This document shows positions 1-8,456 of a stretch of DNA of 64,000 nt, one piece after another. The position numbers and the translations under genes are program-made. The stretch comes from Flavobacterium sp. 140616W15 (GTDB lineage: Bacteria; Bacteroidota; Bacteroidia; Flavobacteriales; Flavobacteriaceae). The DNA is taken from contig NZ_CP033068.1 in assembly GCF_003668995.1 (NCBI RefSeq), forward strand, positions 434,001-498,000, written 5' to 3'. The first letter of the stretch is position 1; each line of letters starts with the position of its first letter. The notes beneath the pieces were generated by a model. The model saw nothing but the letters and a program-made list of their open reading frames with translations, was not told the DNA's origin and did not search any database.

Positions 1-1665
1 GAAGAAATTGGAGCTTTGGCTAAGACAGAGATTCACCTTAATAAAGTAGGAACTTCAGAGAGAACCAAAGCAGTTATCGAACCAAGATTATCGGATCAAT
101 GGTTCTTGAAAATGGAAGAATTAGTAAAACCAGCAATTAAATCTGTTTTAGTTGATGGAGATATTAAATTACACCCAAAACGTTTTGAAAATACTTATGC
201 ACATTGGTTAAATAATATTCGTGATTGGAATATCTCTCGTCAGTTATGGTGGGGACAACAAATTCCAGCTTATTTTTACGGAGACGGTAAAGAAGATTTT
301 GTTGTTGCTGAAAACATTGAAGATGCATTAAAATTAGCACAGGAAAAAACTTCAAATCCGAAACTTGAAACAAAAGATCTTAGACAAGATGTTGATGCTT
401 TGGACACTTGGTTTTCTTCTTGGCTTTGGCCAATGTCGGTTTTTGGAGGAATTATGGATCCAGAAAGCGAGGACTTTAAATATTACTATCCAACAAACGA
501 CTTAGTAACAGGTCCGGACATTTTATTTTTCTGGGTTGCCAGAATGATTATTGCAGGTTACGAATATGCAGGTGAAAAACCATTTACAAATGTATATCTA
601 ACAGGATTAGTACGAGATAAACAACGTCGTAAGATGTCTAAGTCATTAGGTAATTCACCTGATCCTTTAGATTTAATAGATACATTTGGTGCAGATGGAG
701 TACGTGTAGGATTGCTTTTAAGCGCTTCTGCAGGAAATGACATCATGTTTGATGAAGAGTTGTGTAATCAAGGAAAAGCGTTTTCAAATAAGATTTGGAA
801 TGCTCTTAAATTGATCAAAGGATGGGAAGTTTCAGAAACAATTCCACAACCAGAATCATCAAAAGTAGCAATCGAATGGTTTGAGGCAAAGTTTCAGCAA
901 GCATTAGTTGATATTGAGGATAATTTTGAAAAATACAGAATTTCTGATTCATTAATGGCAATTTATAAATTGGTATGGGACGATTTCTGTTCTTTATTCC
1001 TTGAAATGATTAAACCAGCTTACCAACAGCCAATTGATAAAAAGACATTTGATAAAGCAATCGAAATTTTAGAAAATAACTTGAAATTGCTTCATCCGTT
1101 TATGCCTTTCCTAACAGAAGAAATATGGCATATACTTGCTGAAAGAACTCCTGAAGAAGCTTTAATTGTTTCGACTTGGCCAGAATTAAAACCATTTGAT
1201 ACAAAATTAATTACTGATTTTGAAAATTCGGTTGAAGTGATTTCTGGTATCAGAACGATTCGTAAAGAAAAGAATATTGCAATGAAAGATAGTATTGAAT
1301 TAAAAGCGATTAACAGCGAGAAATTTTCTACTTATTTTGACTCTGTAATAACTAAACTAGGAAATATAGCTGCTTTCGAATACGTTTCGGATAAAGTAGA
1401 CGGAGCTTTGTCATTTCGAGTAAAGTCTAATGAATATTTTATCCCAATAACTGGGGGGAATATTGATGTTGAAGCTGAAATTGCAAAATTAAATGCAGAG
1501 TTGGTTTACACGCAAGGTTTCTTGAAATCAGTTCAATCTAAATTAGCAAATGAAAAATTTGTTGCAGGAGCGCCAGAGAAAGTTTTGGCTAACGAAAAAC
1601 AAAAAGAAGCTGATGCTTTAGCAAAAATTGCTACAATAGAGCAAAGTTTAGCTGGTTTGAAATAA
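1..1665 (+). CDS. valS: Valine--tRNA ligase, C-terminal part (5' end outside window)
   Basis: Cytoplasmic class I aminoacyl-tRNA synthetase that charges tRNA-Val. The reading frame is open from base 1, so the gene enters from the left; only about 554 residues are present where the family has roughly 880. Visible are the second half of the Rossmann catalytic domain (SRQLWWGQQIPAY), the KMSKS signature at bases 631-645, the helical anticodon-binding domain, and a C-terminal arm of about 70 residues rich in K, E, A and L, the coiled coil typical of ValRS. The TTG at base 16 is an internal Leu codon and not a start. A strong terminator lies just after the stop. Identification is secure; only the N-terminal half and editing domain cannot be judged. 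Confidence 0.97.
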   Translation, partial: EEIGALAKTEIHLNKVGTSERTKAVIEPRLSDQWFLKMEELVKPAIKSVLVDGDIKLHPKRFENTYAHWLNNIRDWNISRQLWWGQQIPAYFYGDGKEDFVVAENIEDALKLAQEKTSNPKLETKDLRQDVDALDTWFSSWLWPMSVFGGIMDPESEDFKYYYPTNDLVTGPDILFFWVARMIIAGYEYAGEKPFTNVYLTGLVRDKQRRKMSKSLGNSPDPLDLIDTFGADGVRVGLLLSASAGNDIMFDEELCNQGKAFSNKIWNALKLIKGWEVSETIPQPESSKVAIEWFEAKFQQALVDIEDNFEKYRISDSLMAIYKLVWDDFCSLFLEMIKPAYQQPIDKKTFDKAIEILENNLKLLHPFMPFLTEEIWHILAERTPEEALIVSTWPELKPFDTKLITDFENSVEVISGIRTIRKEKNIAMKDSIELKAINSEKFSTYFDSVITKLGNIAAFEYVSDKVDGALSFRVKSNEYFIPITGGNIDVEAEIAKLNAELVYTQGFLKSVQSKLANEKFVAGAPEKVLANEKQKEADALAKIATIEQSLAGLK

Positions 1666-1688
1666 GTAGCTAGATTTTTTTAAATATA

Positions 1689-1728
1689 AAAACCCGACAA
1701 ATTTTTAAAATTTGTCGGGTTTTTTATT
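1689..1728. terminator. Bidirectional intrinsic terminator between valS and the APC permease
   Basis: A long perfect stem (AACCCGACAAATTT paired with AAATTTGTCGGGTT) is flanked by A and T tracts, so it can stop transcripts of the two convergent genes on either side. The same CCCGACA stem type recurs after the catalase gene. Confidence 0.85.
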
Positions 1729-1763
1729 TTCAGATAGTAGCGTTTCTCGCATTTTACTTTTAC

Positions 1764-3077
1764 TTACTTCTTCCGAGTTAAAAACAGAAACAAAGGATAA
1801 GAAGCCACTGTGATACCAACTATGATTGTAAAGCTTTCTGGGTCACTATATATGAATCCGATTAGTAATGCTAATGAAACAAGAATTGCTAATATGGTTG
1901 TCCAAGGATACCAAAATGAGCGATAAGGTCTTGGTAAGTCAGGTTCTGTGATTCGCAGTTTTATAAGCGAAAAATAAGCCAATCCCCAAACAATAATAGA
2001 GGTAAAGGCGGCAAAGGAAAATAATACTTCAAAGGAACCGATGAAAATTAAAAACAAGCTAAATAATGAAGAGACTAAAAGAGCAACGATTGGGGTTCCA
2101 CCTTTGTTTACAGTTGTTCCTTTTTCAATAAAAAAGCCATCACGACTTAATCCGTATAGAATCCTTGGCGGAATCATCATAAAGGCGTTCAAGATACTAA
2201 TTAAAGAAAAAATTGCGATTACAGTGACTATAATAGCACCATTCTTCCCGAAGATAATGTTTGCTACATCGGCAGCTGCCAGATTAGACTTAGCCAAAGT
2301 TTCGATTGGTAAAACATGAAAGAATGCAATATTTAATAAAACATAAATAGCAATTACAAGTAGTGCGCCACTATATAAAGAACGTGGGATGTTTTTACTT
2401 GGATTGTCATTTTCTTCTGCAAAAAAGCAAACACCATTCCAGCCATTATAGGTACCGATGATAAGCTGAAGTGATTTGAAAAATCCAAATAGAAGTCCAA
2501 TCTCAAAAAAAGAACCCTCTTTTTGAATTGGAGGTAATTTTACTCCAGAGTACATAAAACAAGCGATTACCAAGGCTACAAAACAAATAACTTTAATAAA
2601 ACTGGTAATCTGTTGGATAGCACTGCCGTTTTTTACACCACTTAAATGTAGCAATACAAATACAATTAATAATAATATGGCAATTTCTGTTGAATAGTTT
2701 CCTAGACCAGGAAATAGGATAATAAGGTATTCGCTAATAACGATACAGTAAAATGCGGGCGGAATTACATTGGTGATATAATCAAACCAACCCGATAAAA
2801 AGCCTGCATAATTACCAAAAGCTCTTTTGATATAATTATAAGATCCTCCAGCTTTAGGAAGCATAGTTGCTAGTTCAGCATATGAATTGGCACCTATTAA
2901 GATAAAAAGACCACCAAAAAGCCAAGAAGCAATAATAAGCCAATAATTATCTAACATCCCAGCGATAGTACCAGGTGTTCGTAAGATTCCAACTCCTATT
3001 GTTCCTCCAATTAATACCGCAATATTAAAGCTCAGTCCCAGACTTTTCTTTAATTGGTTCTTTTTGGAATCTGACAT
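1764..3077 (-). CDS. APC-family amino acid permease
   Basis: Inner-membrane secondary transporter of the amino acid-polyamine-organocation family, 437 residues, with about 12 hydrophobic spans. The first span carries the glycine-rich unwound stretch GGTIGVGILRTPG, which binds the substrate backbone in LeuT-fold carriers, and later loops have the family pattern GGSYNYIKRAFG. The N-terminus (MSDSKKNQLKKSLG) is a short polar cytoplasmic tail, which supports this start. It converges on valS and shares its terminator. The substrate cannot be told from sequence; neutral amino acids, as in LAT-like members, are a reasonable guess. Confidence 0.88.
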   Translation of the reverse strand: MSDSKKNQLKKSLGLSFNIAVLIGGTIGVGILRTPGTIAGMLDNYWLIIASWLFGGLFILIGANSYAELATMLPKAGGSYNYIKRAFGNYAGFLSGWFDYITNVIPPAFYCIVISEYLIILFPGLGNYSTEIAILLLIVFVLLHLSGVKNGSAIQQITSFIKVICFVALVIACFMYSGVKLPPIQKEGSFFEIGLLFGFFKSLQLIIGTYNGWNGVCFFAEENDNPSKNIPRSLYSGALLVIAIYVLLNIAFFHVLPIETLAKSNLAAADVANIIFGKNGAIIVTVIAIFSLISILNAFMMIPPRILYGLSRDGFFIEKGTTVNKGGTPIVALLVSSLFSLFLIFIGSFEVLFSFAAFTSIIVWGLAYFSLIKLRITEPDLPRPYRSFWYPWTTILAILVSLALLIGFIYSDPESFTIIVGITVASYPLFLFLTRKK

Positions 3078-3142
3078 ATTTAGATTTTATTTTTTTGAAT
3101 TATTAAGTCCACAAAAGTAGTGTAAATTAGAGTGTCTTTTTT

Positions 3143-3186
3143 AAAACAAAAAACCTCGTTTAATAATAAACGAGGTTTTTTGTTTT
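3143..3186 (-). terminator. Intrinsic terminator after the TonB-dependent receptor
   Basis: Palindrome with a CCTCGTTTA/TAAACGAGG stem, flanked by A-rich and T-rich tracts on both sides. It sits between the receptor stop and the permease start and should end the receptor transcript. Confidence 0.8.
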
Positions 3187-3205
3187 AGGAAACGGAAATT
3201 GTATC

Positions 3206-5491
3206 TTAGAATTTATATCTTAAGCTTGTCATTACCTGACGAGGTGCAATAGGATTCACACTATAATTCTCGTGAACAGTATAATTTAATTCGTTTGTAA
3301 TGTTTGATAATTTACATAAGATAGAGAATTTATTCCATTCATAACCAGCTGAAACATCAATTGTAGTATATCCTTCTAATGGGATTTCTCTGTCGTTAAT
3401 TCCGTTTGGTTTAGTTGAGTCATATTGACTGTTCCATCCACCAGTTCTTTTACCAATATAGTTTCCGACAGCACCAAAAGTTATTCCTTTTAATACTCCA
3501 GTAGGTAATTTATAAAAGAAGCTTAAATTAGCTGTATTTGCAGGTGTTCTTGCTAAACGATCTCCTTCAATAAAACTTCCTGCTTTTCCAGATGTTTTAG
3601 TATAACGCATATCATTATAGCTATATCCTGCAATAATGTTTAATCCTTCAACTGGTTTTGCTGTAATGTCAATTTCTATACCTTTACTTTTTGTTTCTCC
3701 ACTTAAAGCTTTAAAGGTGGCATCTGAATTTAGTGTTCCATCAGCTTTAAATTCAGCTGTTTGAACTAAATTGTTATTTGTAATCTGATATACAGTAACA
3801 TTAGTACTTAATAGACCTTTAAGGAATTCTGTTTTAATTCCTACTTCGTATTGGTCAATAATTGATGCCTTTAAGGGTTGTGAATCAACAGTTATTCCTG
3901 TATTTGGTGTAAAAGAGCTAGAGTAGCTACCAAATAAAGAGATTTCTTTTGTAGGTTGGAATATTAATCCCACTTTTGGAGAAAAAGCATTATCTAATTT
4001 TTTATCACCTACAGCTGCTACAGCATTTTCAGGAGCTACGGTTTGAACTCCTCCTGCAAATTTTTCTTTATAAGTTGTAACCTCTGCTTCTTGCCAAGAC
4101 CAACGAATACCAGCTAATACTTTTATTTTATCTGTAATAGAAATCAAGTCTTGAAAATAAACTCCAAAACGATTGGTATCTGTTTTTAAGATTTGAGTAG
4201 CTCTTGCATTAGGGATATCGTTTCTTTGTGTCGAAGGATCGAAGTCAAAAAGGTTGATTCTGTCATAAATGCTTGGATCAATTTTGCCATTTACCATAAT
4301 AGCTTTTTCACTGAAAGCATAAGTATAAGCAGTTGCAAATGAATTTTCCCAATCAGCACCTGCAAATATTTGGTGTTTTACAGATCCAGTATTAAAATTT
4401 CCTTGTATGCTTAATTGGTCTCCAAGTATTTGTTCTAAGTTTTTACCTTGTGTTAATCCTCTATTCCAGTAACCAGGAGTTGGATATACTTTAATATCAT
4501 CTAAATTAGATAACTGAGCTGTTGACTTTTGAGTTCTGTCATAAGTTTGAAAAGAAGCATTGAAATTAAGTTTCCAATTTTTATTGAAATCATGATTTAA
4601 TAATGCTGATGCACTGGCAGATTTAGTATTACCATTTGACCAAAGAGATCCGTAAAATGAATTACGGGGTAAATCAAGAATTTGTTTACCTATAATTCCT
4701 GTTCCAAAATCTGGAGTCCAATCTGCTGTTAAATAATCTCCCTGAACTGTAATTTGCGTTTTAGAGTTTAGAACAAAAAGTAAGGAAGGATTTACATATA
4801 AACGCTCATTTTTCACAACATCTCTGAAGCTTTCTGAGTTTTCGTAAGATCCATTAATTCTAAAAGCGATAGATTTACTAAGAGGCCCGTAAAAATCAAA
4901 TGAAGGTTTATAGAACGAATAGCTTCCCATTTGCATTGATATTTCACCACCACTTTTAAAAGAAGGAGTTTTGGTTACCAGATTTAATATTCCACCTGGA
5001 GCTACATTACCGAATAATAAAGCAGAACCACCTTTAAGAAATTCAACTTTTTCTAAACCAGATACATCAGGAATAGAACCAGTATTATAACGAAAACCAT
5101 TTTTAAACATATTGTTAGTAGACATGTCGTAACCTCTCGAGAAGAAAGATTCTTGAGCACCACCACGTGCAGATCCTACATAAATACCATTTGCGTTTTT
5201 TATAACGTCACTCAATCGTATCGCTTGTTGCTGCTCGATTATTTCGCTGCCTATTATTTGTATGTTTTGAGGATTGTCCATTGGTTTTAAGCCAGAACGA
5301 ACTGCTGTAACTGGTTTAGGCTCTCTATTAGTAGTAATAATAACTTCATTAAGTACTTCGCCTTTTTTGTTTTTTACTGTATCAGTAATTGCTGTTGCAG
5401 TATCGCGGTTATCAGTTGTGTTTGCTCTTCCTTGTGCAAAACCTGACAGACCGAATAATAAACCTAGTGTAGGCAATAATATATATTTCAT
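3206..5491 (-). CDS. TonB-dependent siderophore-type outer-membrane receptor
   Basis: Outer-membrane active transporter, 761 residues, energised by TonB and probably taking up a ferric siderophore. It has a signal peptide (about residues 1-19, ending GFAQG), a TonB-box-like EVIIT near residue 50, a plug domain (about 70-180) with the RGYD and GGSALLFGN-type motifs, and a 22-strand-type barrel ending in aromatic F (SLRYKF). There is no carboxypeptidase-like N-terminal domain, unlike SusC proteins, and the plug reads like the FhuA/FoxA class. A good Bacteroidota promoter lies just upstream. The neighbouring DUF4198 protein, transcribed separately, is a common companion of metal receptors. The ligand is unknown. 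No Fur site was identified with confidence. Confidence 0.92.
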   Translation of the reverse strand: MKYILLPTLGLLFGLSGFAQGRANTTDNRDTATAITDTVKNKKGEVLNEVIITTNREPKPVTAVRSGLKPMDNPQNIQIIGSEIIEQQQAIRLSDVIKNANGIYVGSARGGAQESFFSRGYDMSTNNMFKNGFRYNTGSIPDVSGLEKVEFLKGGSALLFGNVAPGGILNLVTKTPSFKSGGEISMQMGSYSFYKPSFDFYGPLSKSIAFRINGSYENSESFRDVVKNERLYVNPSLLFVLNSKTQITVQGDYLTADWTPDFGTGIIGKQILDLPRNSFYGSLWSNGNTKSASASALLNHDFNKNWKLNFNASFQTYDRTQKSTAQLSNLDDIKVYPTPGYWNRGLTQGKNLEQILGDQLSIQGNFNTGSVKHQIFAGADWENSFATAYTYAFSEKAIMVNGKIDPSIYDRINLFDFDPSTQRNDIPNARATQILKTDTNRFGVYFQDLISITDKIKVLAGIRWSWQEAEVTTYKEKFAGGVQTVAPENAVAAVGDKKLDNAFSPKVGLIFQPTKEISLFGSYSSSFTPNTGITVDSQPLKASIIDQYEVGIKTEFLKGLLSTNVTVYQITNNNLVQTAEFKADGTLNSDATFKALSGETKSKGIEIDITAKPVEGLNIIAGYSYNDMRYTKTSGKAGSFIEGDRLARTPANTANLSFFYKLPTGVLKGITFGAVGNYIGKRTGGWNSQYDSTKPNGINDREIPLEGYTTIDVSAGYEWNKFSILCKLSNITNELNYTVHENYSVNPIAPRQVMTSLRYKF

Positions 5492-5525
5492 GTTTGTTTA
5501 TTTGGAATAAAAAAAAATAACGATG

Positions 5526-5556
5526 CAAAAGTAATATCTAAGTTTTTATTTTCAAA
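5526..5556 (-). promoter_or_regulatory. Bacteroidota-type promoter of the TonB-dependent receptor
   Basis: Read on the minus strand: TTTG (5556-5553), exactly 19 bases, then TACTTTTG (5533-5526). This matches the Bacteroidota -33/-7 consensus and places the transcript start about 25-30 bases upstream of the ATG. Confidence 0.75.
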
Positions 5557-5616
5557 ACTTATTTAGATTAATTACAATTAGTTTTTAACAAATTTTTATA
5601 ATTTGTTTGATAGCCC

Positions 5617-5667
5617 AAAAAAAGAAGGAAACCTTCGTTAGTATTAACTTAAGTTTCCTTCTTTTTT
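5617..5667 (-). terminator. Intrinsic terminator after the DUF4198 gene
   Basis: Stem AAAGAAGGAAAC paired with GTTTCCTTCTTT around an AT-rich loop, followed on the minus strand by a T-rich run. It separates the DUF4198 gene from the receptor, so the two are probably separate transcripts. Confidence 0.75.
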
Positions 5668-5688
5668 ATTTGTTATTAACAATGCTAT

Positions 5689-6411
5689 TTATTTAACCTC
5701 TATAGAATAAGTAGCCATTTTCCAGATCTCATCATATTTTTTTCCATTATGCTCACCACCACTTTTCTCAGTGTGAGCAAACTCTACCATATATTGTCCA
5801 GACCAAATTGGTGTAAATTCAAATTGTCCTTTCTCATCAGTATATAATTCTTTTTCCCAGCCATTAGGTGCGATTACTTTAATTTTTTGTTTTTTGGCAG
5901 CAACTCCATCATACGAAGCAATACCAGTTATTTTTGTGTTTTTCTTTGCTACATTAGCATTTTCAGAAAACAATCGAATTGTATTTTTGTTTGCTTCAGC
6001 AGTATTACCTGCTGTTTTGTTACCAACAACTACTGTCGCGCTTGAATTATAGTCTAATTTCATTGTACCATATACATCCTTTACCGTGTGTTGCATTACT
6101 ACAGTATATACGCCATCTTCATCAGGAGTAAAGAATGCTTGGTATTTTTTGTCTAAAGCAGTTGGGGTTAATTTAATTTCTTTTTTAGATGGACTTATCA
6201 AAGTCAATGAAAAATCTTTTAAATCAGAAAACCATTTAGCAGCAGGAGTAATATCGTTATCTGAAAATTCCCCAAAGTATATAGAAATTTCTTGTGGTTT
6301 TCCTTTTGTACCTGTTGCTTTGGTTTCTATCCATAGCGCATGAGCAAATAATTGAGGGCTTAGTAATACAGTTAATAAAACTACTAGAGTTTTTAGGGGT
6401 GTTAATTTCAT
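5689..6411 (-). CDS. DUF4198 periplasmic protein
   Basis: 240 residues with a signal peptide (MKLTPLKTLVVLLTVLLSP then QLFAHALWIE). The AHALWIE start of the mature chain is the usual opening of DUF4198 proteins, periplasmic proteins found with nickel, cobalt or iron uptake genes. The rest is predicted beta-rich, with Ig-like segments and a closing stretch on polypeptide strand form. It sits directly upstream of a TonB-dependent receptor on the same strand, which suggests a shared role in metal or siderophore uptake, but a terminator between them argues for independent transcription. The molecular role of the family is not established. Confidence 0.85.
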   Translation of the reverse strand: MKLTPLKTLVVLLTVLLSPQLFAHALWIETKATGTKGKPQEISIYFGEFSDNDITPAAKWFSDLKDFSLTLISPSKKEIKLTPTALDKKYQAFFTPDEDGVYTVVMQHTVKDVYGTMKLDYNSSATVVVGNKTAGNTAEANKNTIRLFSENANVAKKNTKITGIASYDGVAAKKQKIKVIAPNGWEKELYTDEKGQFEFTPIWSGQYMVEFAHTEKSGGEHNGKKYDEIWKMATYSIEVK

Positions 6412-6579
6412 AATGAAAGTATTTAAGTTTCTTTGATAAATAATTATAGTGATCTCATTAATCTTGAAATCGTTAACAAAATTATAATTTAATATTTGTT
6501 TTCACAATATTTATTTAGACTAATTATTAATAAAAATTTAAGAAATTCCTTTTTATACTTATAACAAAAAATATATTGT

Positions 6580-6801
6580 GGTTCAGCTTTAACTTCTATT
6601 TCGACTATTGGCTATCTTGGGTTTTTAATTGTACCACCAATGGTTGGTTTTATCTCCGAATTTCTAAGCATGAAATGGGATTTTTTAATCATGGCTTTTT
6701 TAGGCGGAATGATGATTTTAATGGTGAATAAAATTGGAGTAGAGGAGGAGGTTTTAAGGTGCAGAGTGACAAAGGTGCAGAGTGACAAAGGTGCAGAGTG
6801 A
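6580..6801 (+). pseudogene. 3' remnant of an MFS transporter
   Basis: The plus strand is open here without a plausible start and encodes ALTSISTIGYLGFLIVPPMV followed by GFISE and a further hydrophobic stretch. This is the typical last two membrane spans of a major facilitator transporter, where GYxGFLxxPPxxGFI is a recognisable signature. An in-frame TAA at 6562 closes the upstream side, and nothing upstream matches the missing 350 or so residues. The tail runs into 16-bp tandem repeats before stopping. I read it as the decayed 3' end of a deleted gene. It is too short to be a functional transporter. Confidence 0.65.
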
Positions 6802-6805
6802 CAAA
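6758..6805 (+). repeat. Three tandem copies of a 16-bp unit
   Basis: GGTGCAGAGTGACAAA occurs three times head to tail at 6758, 6774 and 6790, directly after the MFS remnant, then fades into the AAAGGTTCTAAGG-type sequence found in other intergenic regions of the window. Confidence 0.9.
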
Positions 6806-6870
6806 GGTTCTAAGGGGTTAAGTTTTTAGCATTTTTTGTTTTTATGCTATCGCGAGCGTCTCGCTCGTGA

Positions 6871-7335
6871 TTATTGTTTTATCTCAAATACACCTATCAT
6901 TTCGTTTAAGAGCTTGGGTTCTTCTTTTGTAATTCTGTCTTCTTGTTCGGCTACAATAATGATATCCGTTATATAATCATATTCTATTCTACTTTTTATT
7001 TTTCCTCGTTTTAGAATTTTATTCAATTTATCTTCACGAACATAATCCAGATTCTGATTTTTTATTTCTTTCCAAAAATATTCAACAAATTCCCCTGAGC
7101 CTTCATTGAAAATTGTAAATACACTTTCAATTTTATATTTTAAAGAAGAAATTTTTTTATATTCAGGGCTTGGGTTTAGAGCACTATTTTTCCATTCAAT
7201 ATGGCATTTTTCTACATCAGATAGATTCTCTTCTGTCCACATGTATGGAGGAAATTTTTTAAATGCTTTAATTGCAATATCAATTGCTTTAGAGAGTTTT
7301 ATAGCTTCAGTTTCATAATTTGCTTTTTGTTTCAT
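6871..7335 (-). CDS. Hypothetical cytoplasmic protein, 154 aa
   Basis: I do not recognise the family. The product has no signal peptide or membrane span, is charged (many K and E) and predicted mostly helical, with a central segment rich in aromatic residues (FVEYFWKEIKN). It starts 18 bases downstream of the next minus-strand gene, a small membrane protein, so the two may be co-transcribed. Size, composition and setting among orphan small genes resemble immunity-type proteins of polymorphic toxin loci, but that is only a guess because no toxin is adjacent. Confidence 0.6.
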   Translation of the reverse strand: MKQKANYETEAIKLSKAIDIAIKAFKKFPPYMWTEENLSDVEKCHIEWKNSALNPSPEYKKISSLKYKIESVFTIFNEGSGEFVEYFWKEIKNQNLDYVREDKLNKILKRGKIKSRIEYDYITDIIIVAEQEDRITKEEPKLLNEMIGVFEIKQ

Positions 7336-7353
7336 AAAAGATTTATTTCTTAG

Positions 7354-7656
7354 CTATTTGGATTTATTTTTAGAATAATCATTTTTTATCGCTTTAACCA
7401 GTTCGATGATTCCGTATATAATTAAGTGTAGTGTTAGAAATGCTAAACCATAAAATAAGACCGATAAAGAACCTCCATATTTAAAATTATTTTCATCTGA
7501 AAAAATATAAAGCATGAAAAGGGTATAGGCTGAAAATACGATTAAGTTTAGTTTGAAGCTTTTCTTTTTGGTCAAGATGAAACCTAAACAAAAATAAAAA
7601 AATACAACAATGTAGCACAAATATAAAAACGAGAAGTCTGAATCAGTTGGAAACAT
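7354..7656 (-). CDS. Small hypothetical membrane protein, 100 aa
   Basis: Three hydrophobic spans can be seen (about residues 8-28, 36-52 and 62-88), followed by a basic C-terminal tail (KAIKNDYSKNKSK) that would stay in the cytoplasm. I do not recognise the family. It lies immediately upstream of the 154-residue hypothetical gene on the same strand with an 18-base gap, which suggests a two-gene operon. Function unknown. Confidence 0.6.
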   Translation of the reverse strand: MFPTDSDFSFLYLCYIVVFFYFCLGFILTKKKSFKLNLIVFSAYTLFMLYIFSDENNFKYGGSLSVLFYGLAFLTLHLIIYGIIELVKAIKNDYSKNKSK

Positions 7657-7707
7657 TCAAAATGTATTTATTAATGTCGTATTTCAGTTTTTATAACTTT
7701 AAAAGAA

Positions 7708-8184
7708 CTATTTCTTAACCATAACAAACTTCTCCGAAGATAATTTTCCTTGAAGTTTCCCTGAAATTTCTGCTGTCAAAGTATTATTAGCATCTTTTGT
7801 ATAGCTGATTTTTTGAGGATAATCGTGTTTTGGATTTTCGAAAACCAATCCTTTTTCAGTAGAGGCAGTCAACTCAAAAGCAACTGGTTCATCGTTATTT
7901 TGCCCTTTTACAGTAGCGTTATAAGTTAAGATTTCTCCTTTTTGCTGTAGTTTGATTGTTTCAAAATGAATCGTGTCTTTTCCTTTAATGAAATAAGAAC
8001 TTCCTTGAAAAGTACTATCATTTACTTTACTCCATGTTTCAGTTAAAGTGCCTTGTGGAGTAACATTCTCCCATTTTCCAATAAGCCAGTCAGCAGCTTT
8101 TATTTTGTCTTTCTCAGGAGACTCAGCTTTTTTGCAAGAAACAATAGCTAATAAAAGAATTATGAGGGTAATTTTTTGAAACAT
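7708..8184 (-). CDS. DUF6265-type lipoprotein
   Basis: 158 residues starting at the ATG at 8184 (MFQKITLIILLLAIVSCKK), which gives a proper lipoprotein signal with cysteine after IVS. The mature part begins with WLIGKWENVTPQGTLTETW and continues with a KDTIHFETIKLQ-type lipocalin-like barrel and FENPKHDYPQKI, the pattern I know from DUF6265 proteins. The frame stays open upstream to 8379, but that extension only translates an 8-bp repeat into an HFHIFTFS-like string with no coding character, so I reject it. The protein is probably anchored in the outer membrane and faces the periplasm. Function unknown. Confidence 0.82.
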   Translation of the reverse strand: MFQKITLIILLLAIVSCKKAESPEKDKIKAADWLIGKWENVTPQGTLTETWSKVNDSTFQGSSYFIKGKDTIHFETIKLQQKGEILTYNATVKGQNNDEPVAFELTASTEKGLVFENPKHDYPQKISYTKDANNTLTAEISGKLQGKLSSEKFVMVKK

Positions 8185-8243
8185 TAATTTGAATATTAGG
8201 TGGTTATTTTGAAATGCTAAATTATAAAAAAAAGAATAGTGAA

Positions 8244-8363
8244 ATGAGAAAATGAGAAAATGAGAAAATGAGAAAATGAGAAAATGAGAAAATGAGAAAA
8301 TGTGAAAATGTGAAAATGTGAAAATGTGAAAATGTGAAAATGTGAAAATGTGAAAATGTGAAA
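8244..8363. repeat. 8-bp microsatellite, 15 units
   Basis: Seven exact copies of ATGAGAAA (8244-8299) are followed without a break by eight exact copies of ATGTGAAA (8300-8363). The array ends about 60 bases upstream of the DUF6265 lipoprotein start, on the promoter side of that gene. Confidence 0.97.
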
Positions 8364-8456
8364 TATAAATGGTAAACATCTAATCTCTTATTTTACATCT
8401 GCCTCTTTACATCTTGTCTCGGCCATTTTACACGCATAGATTTAACTTCTTCATAT

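Noticed and set aside
8185..8379. N-terminal extension of the DUF6265 lipoprotein rich in HFHIFTFS repeats
   Set aside because: It is a translation of the 8-bp microsatellite; the ATG at 8184 gives a proper lipoprotein signal and normal length.
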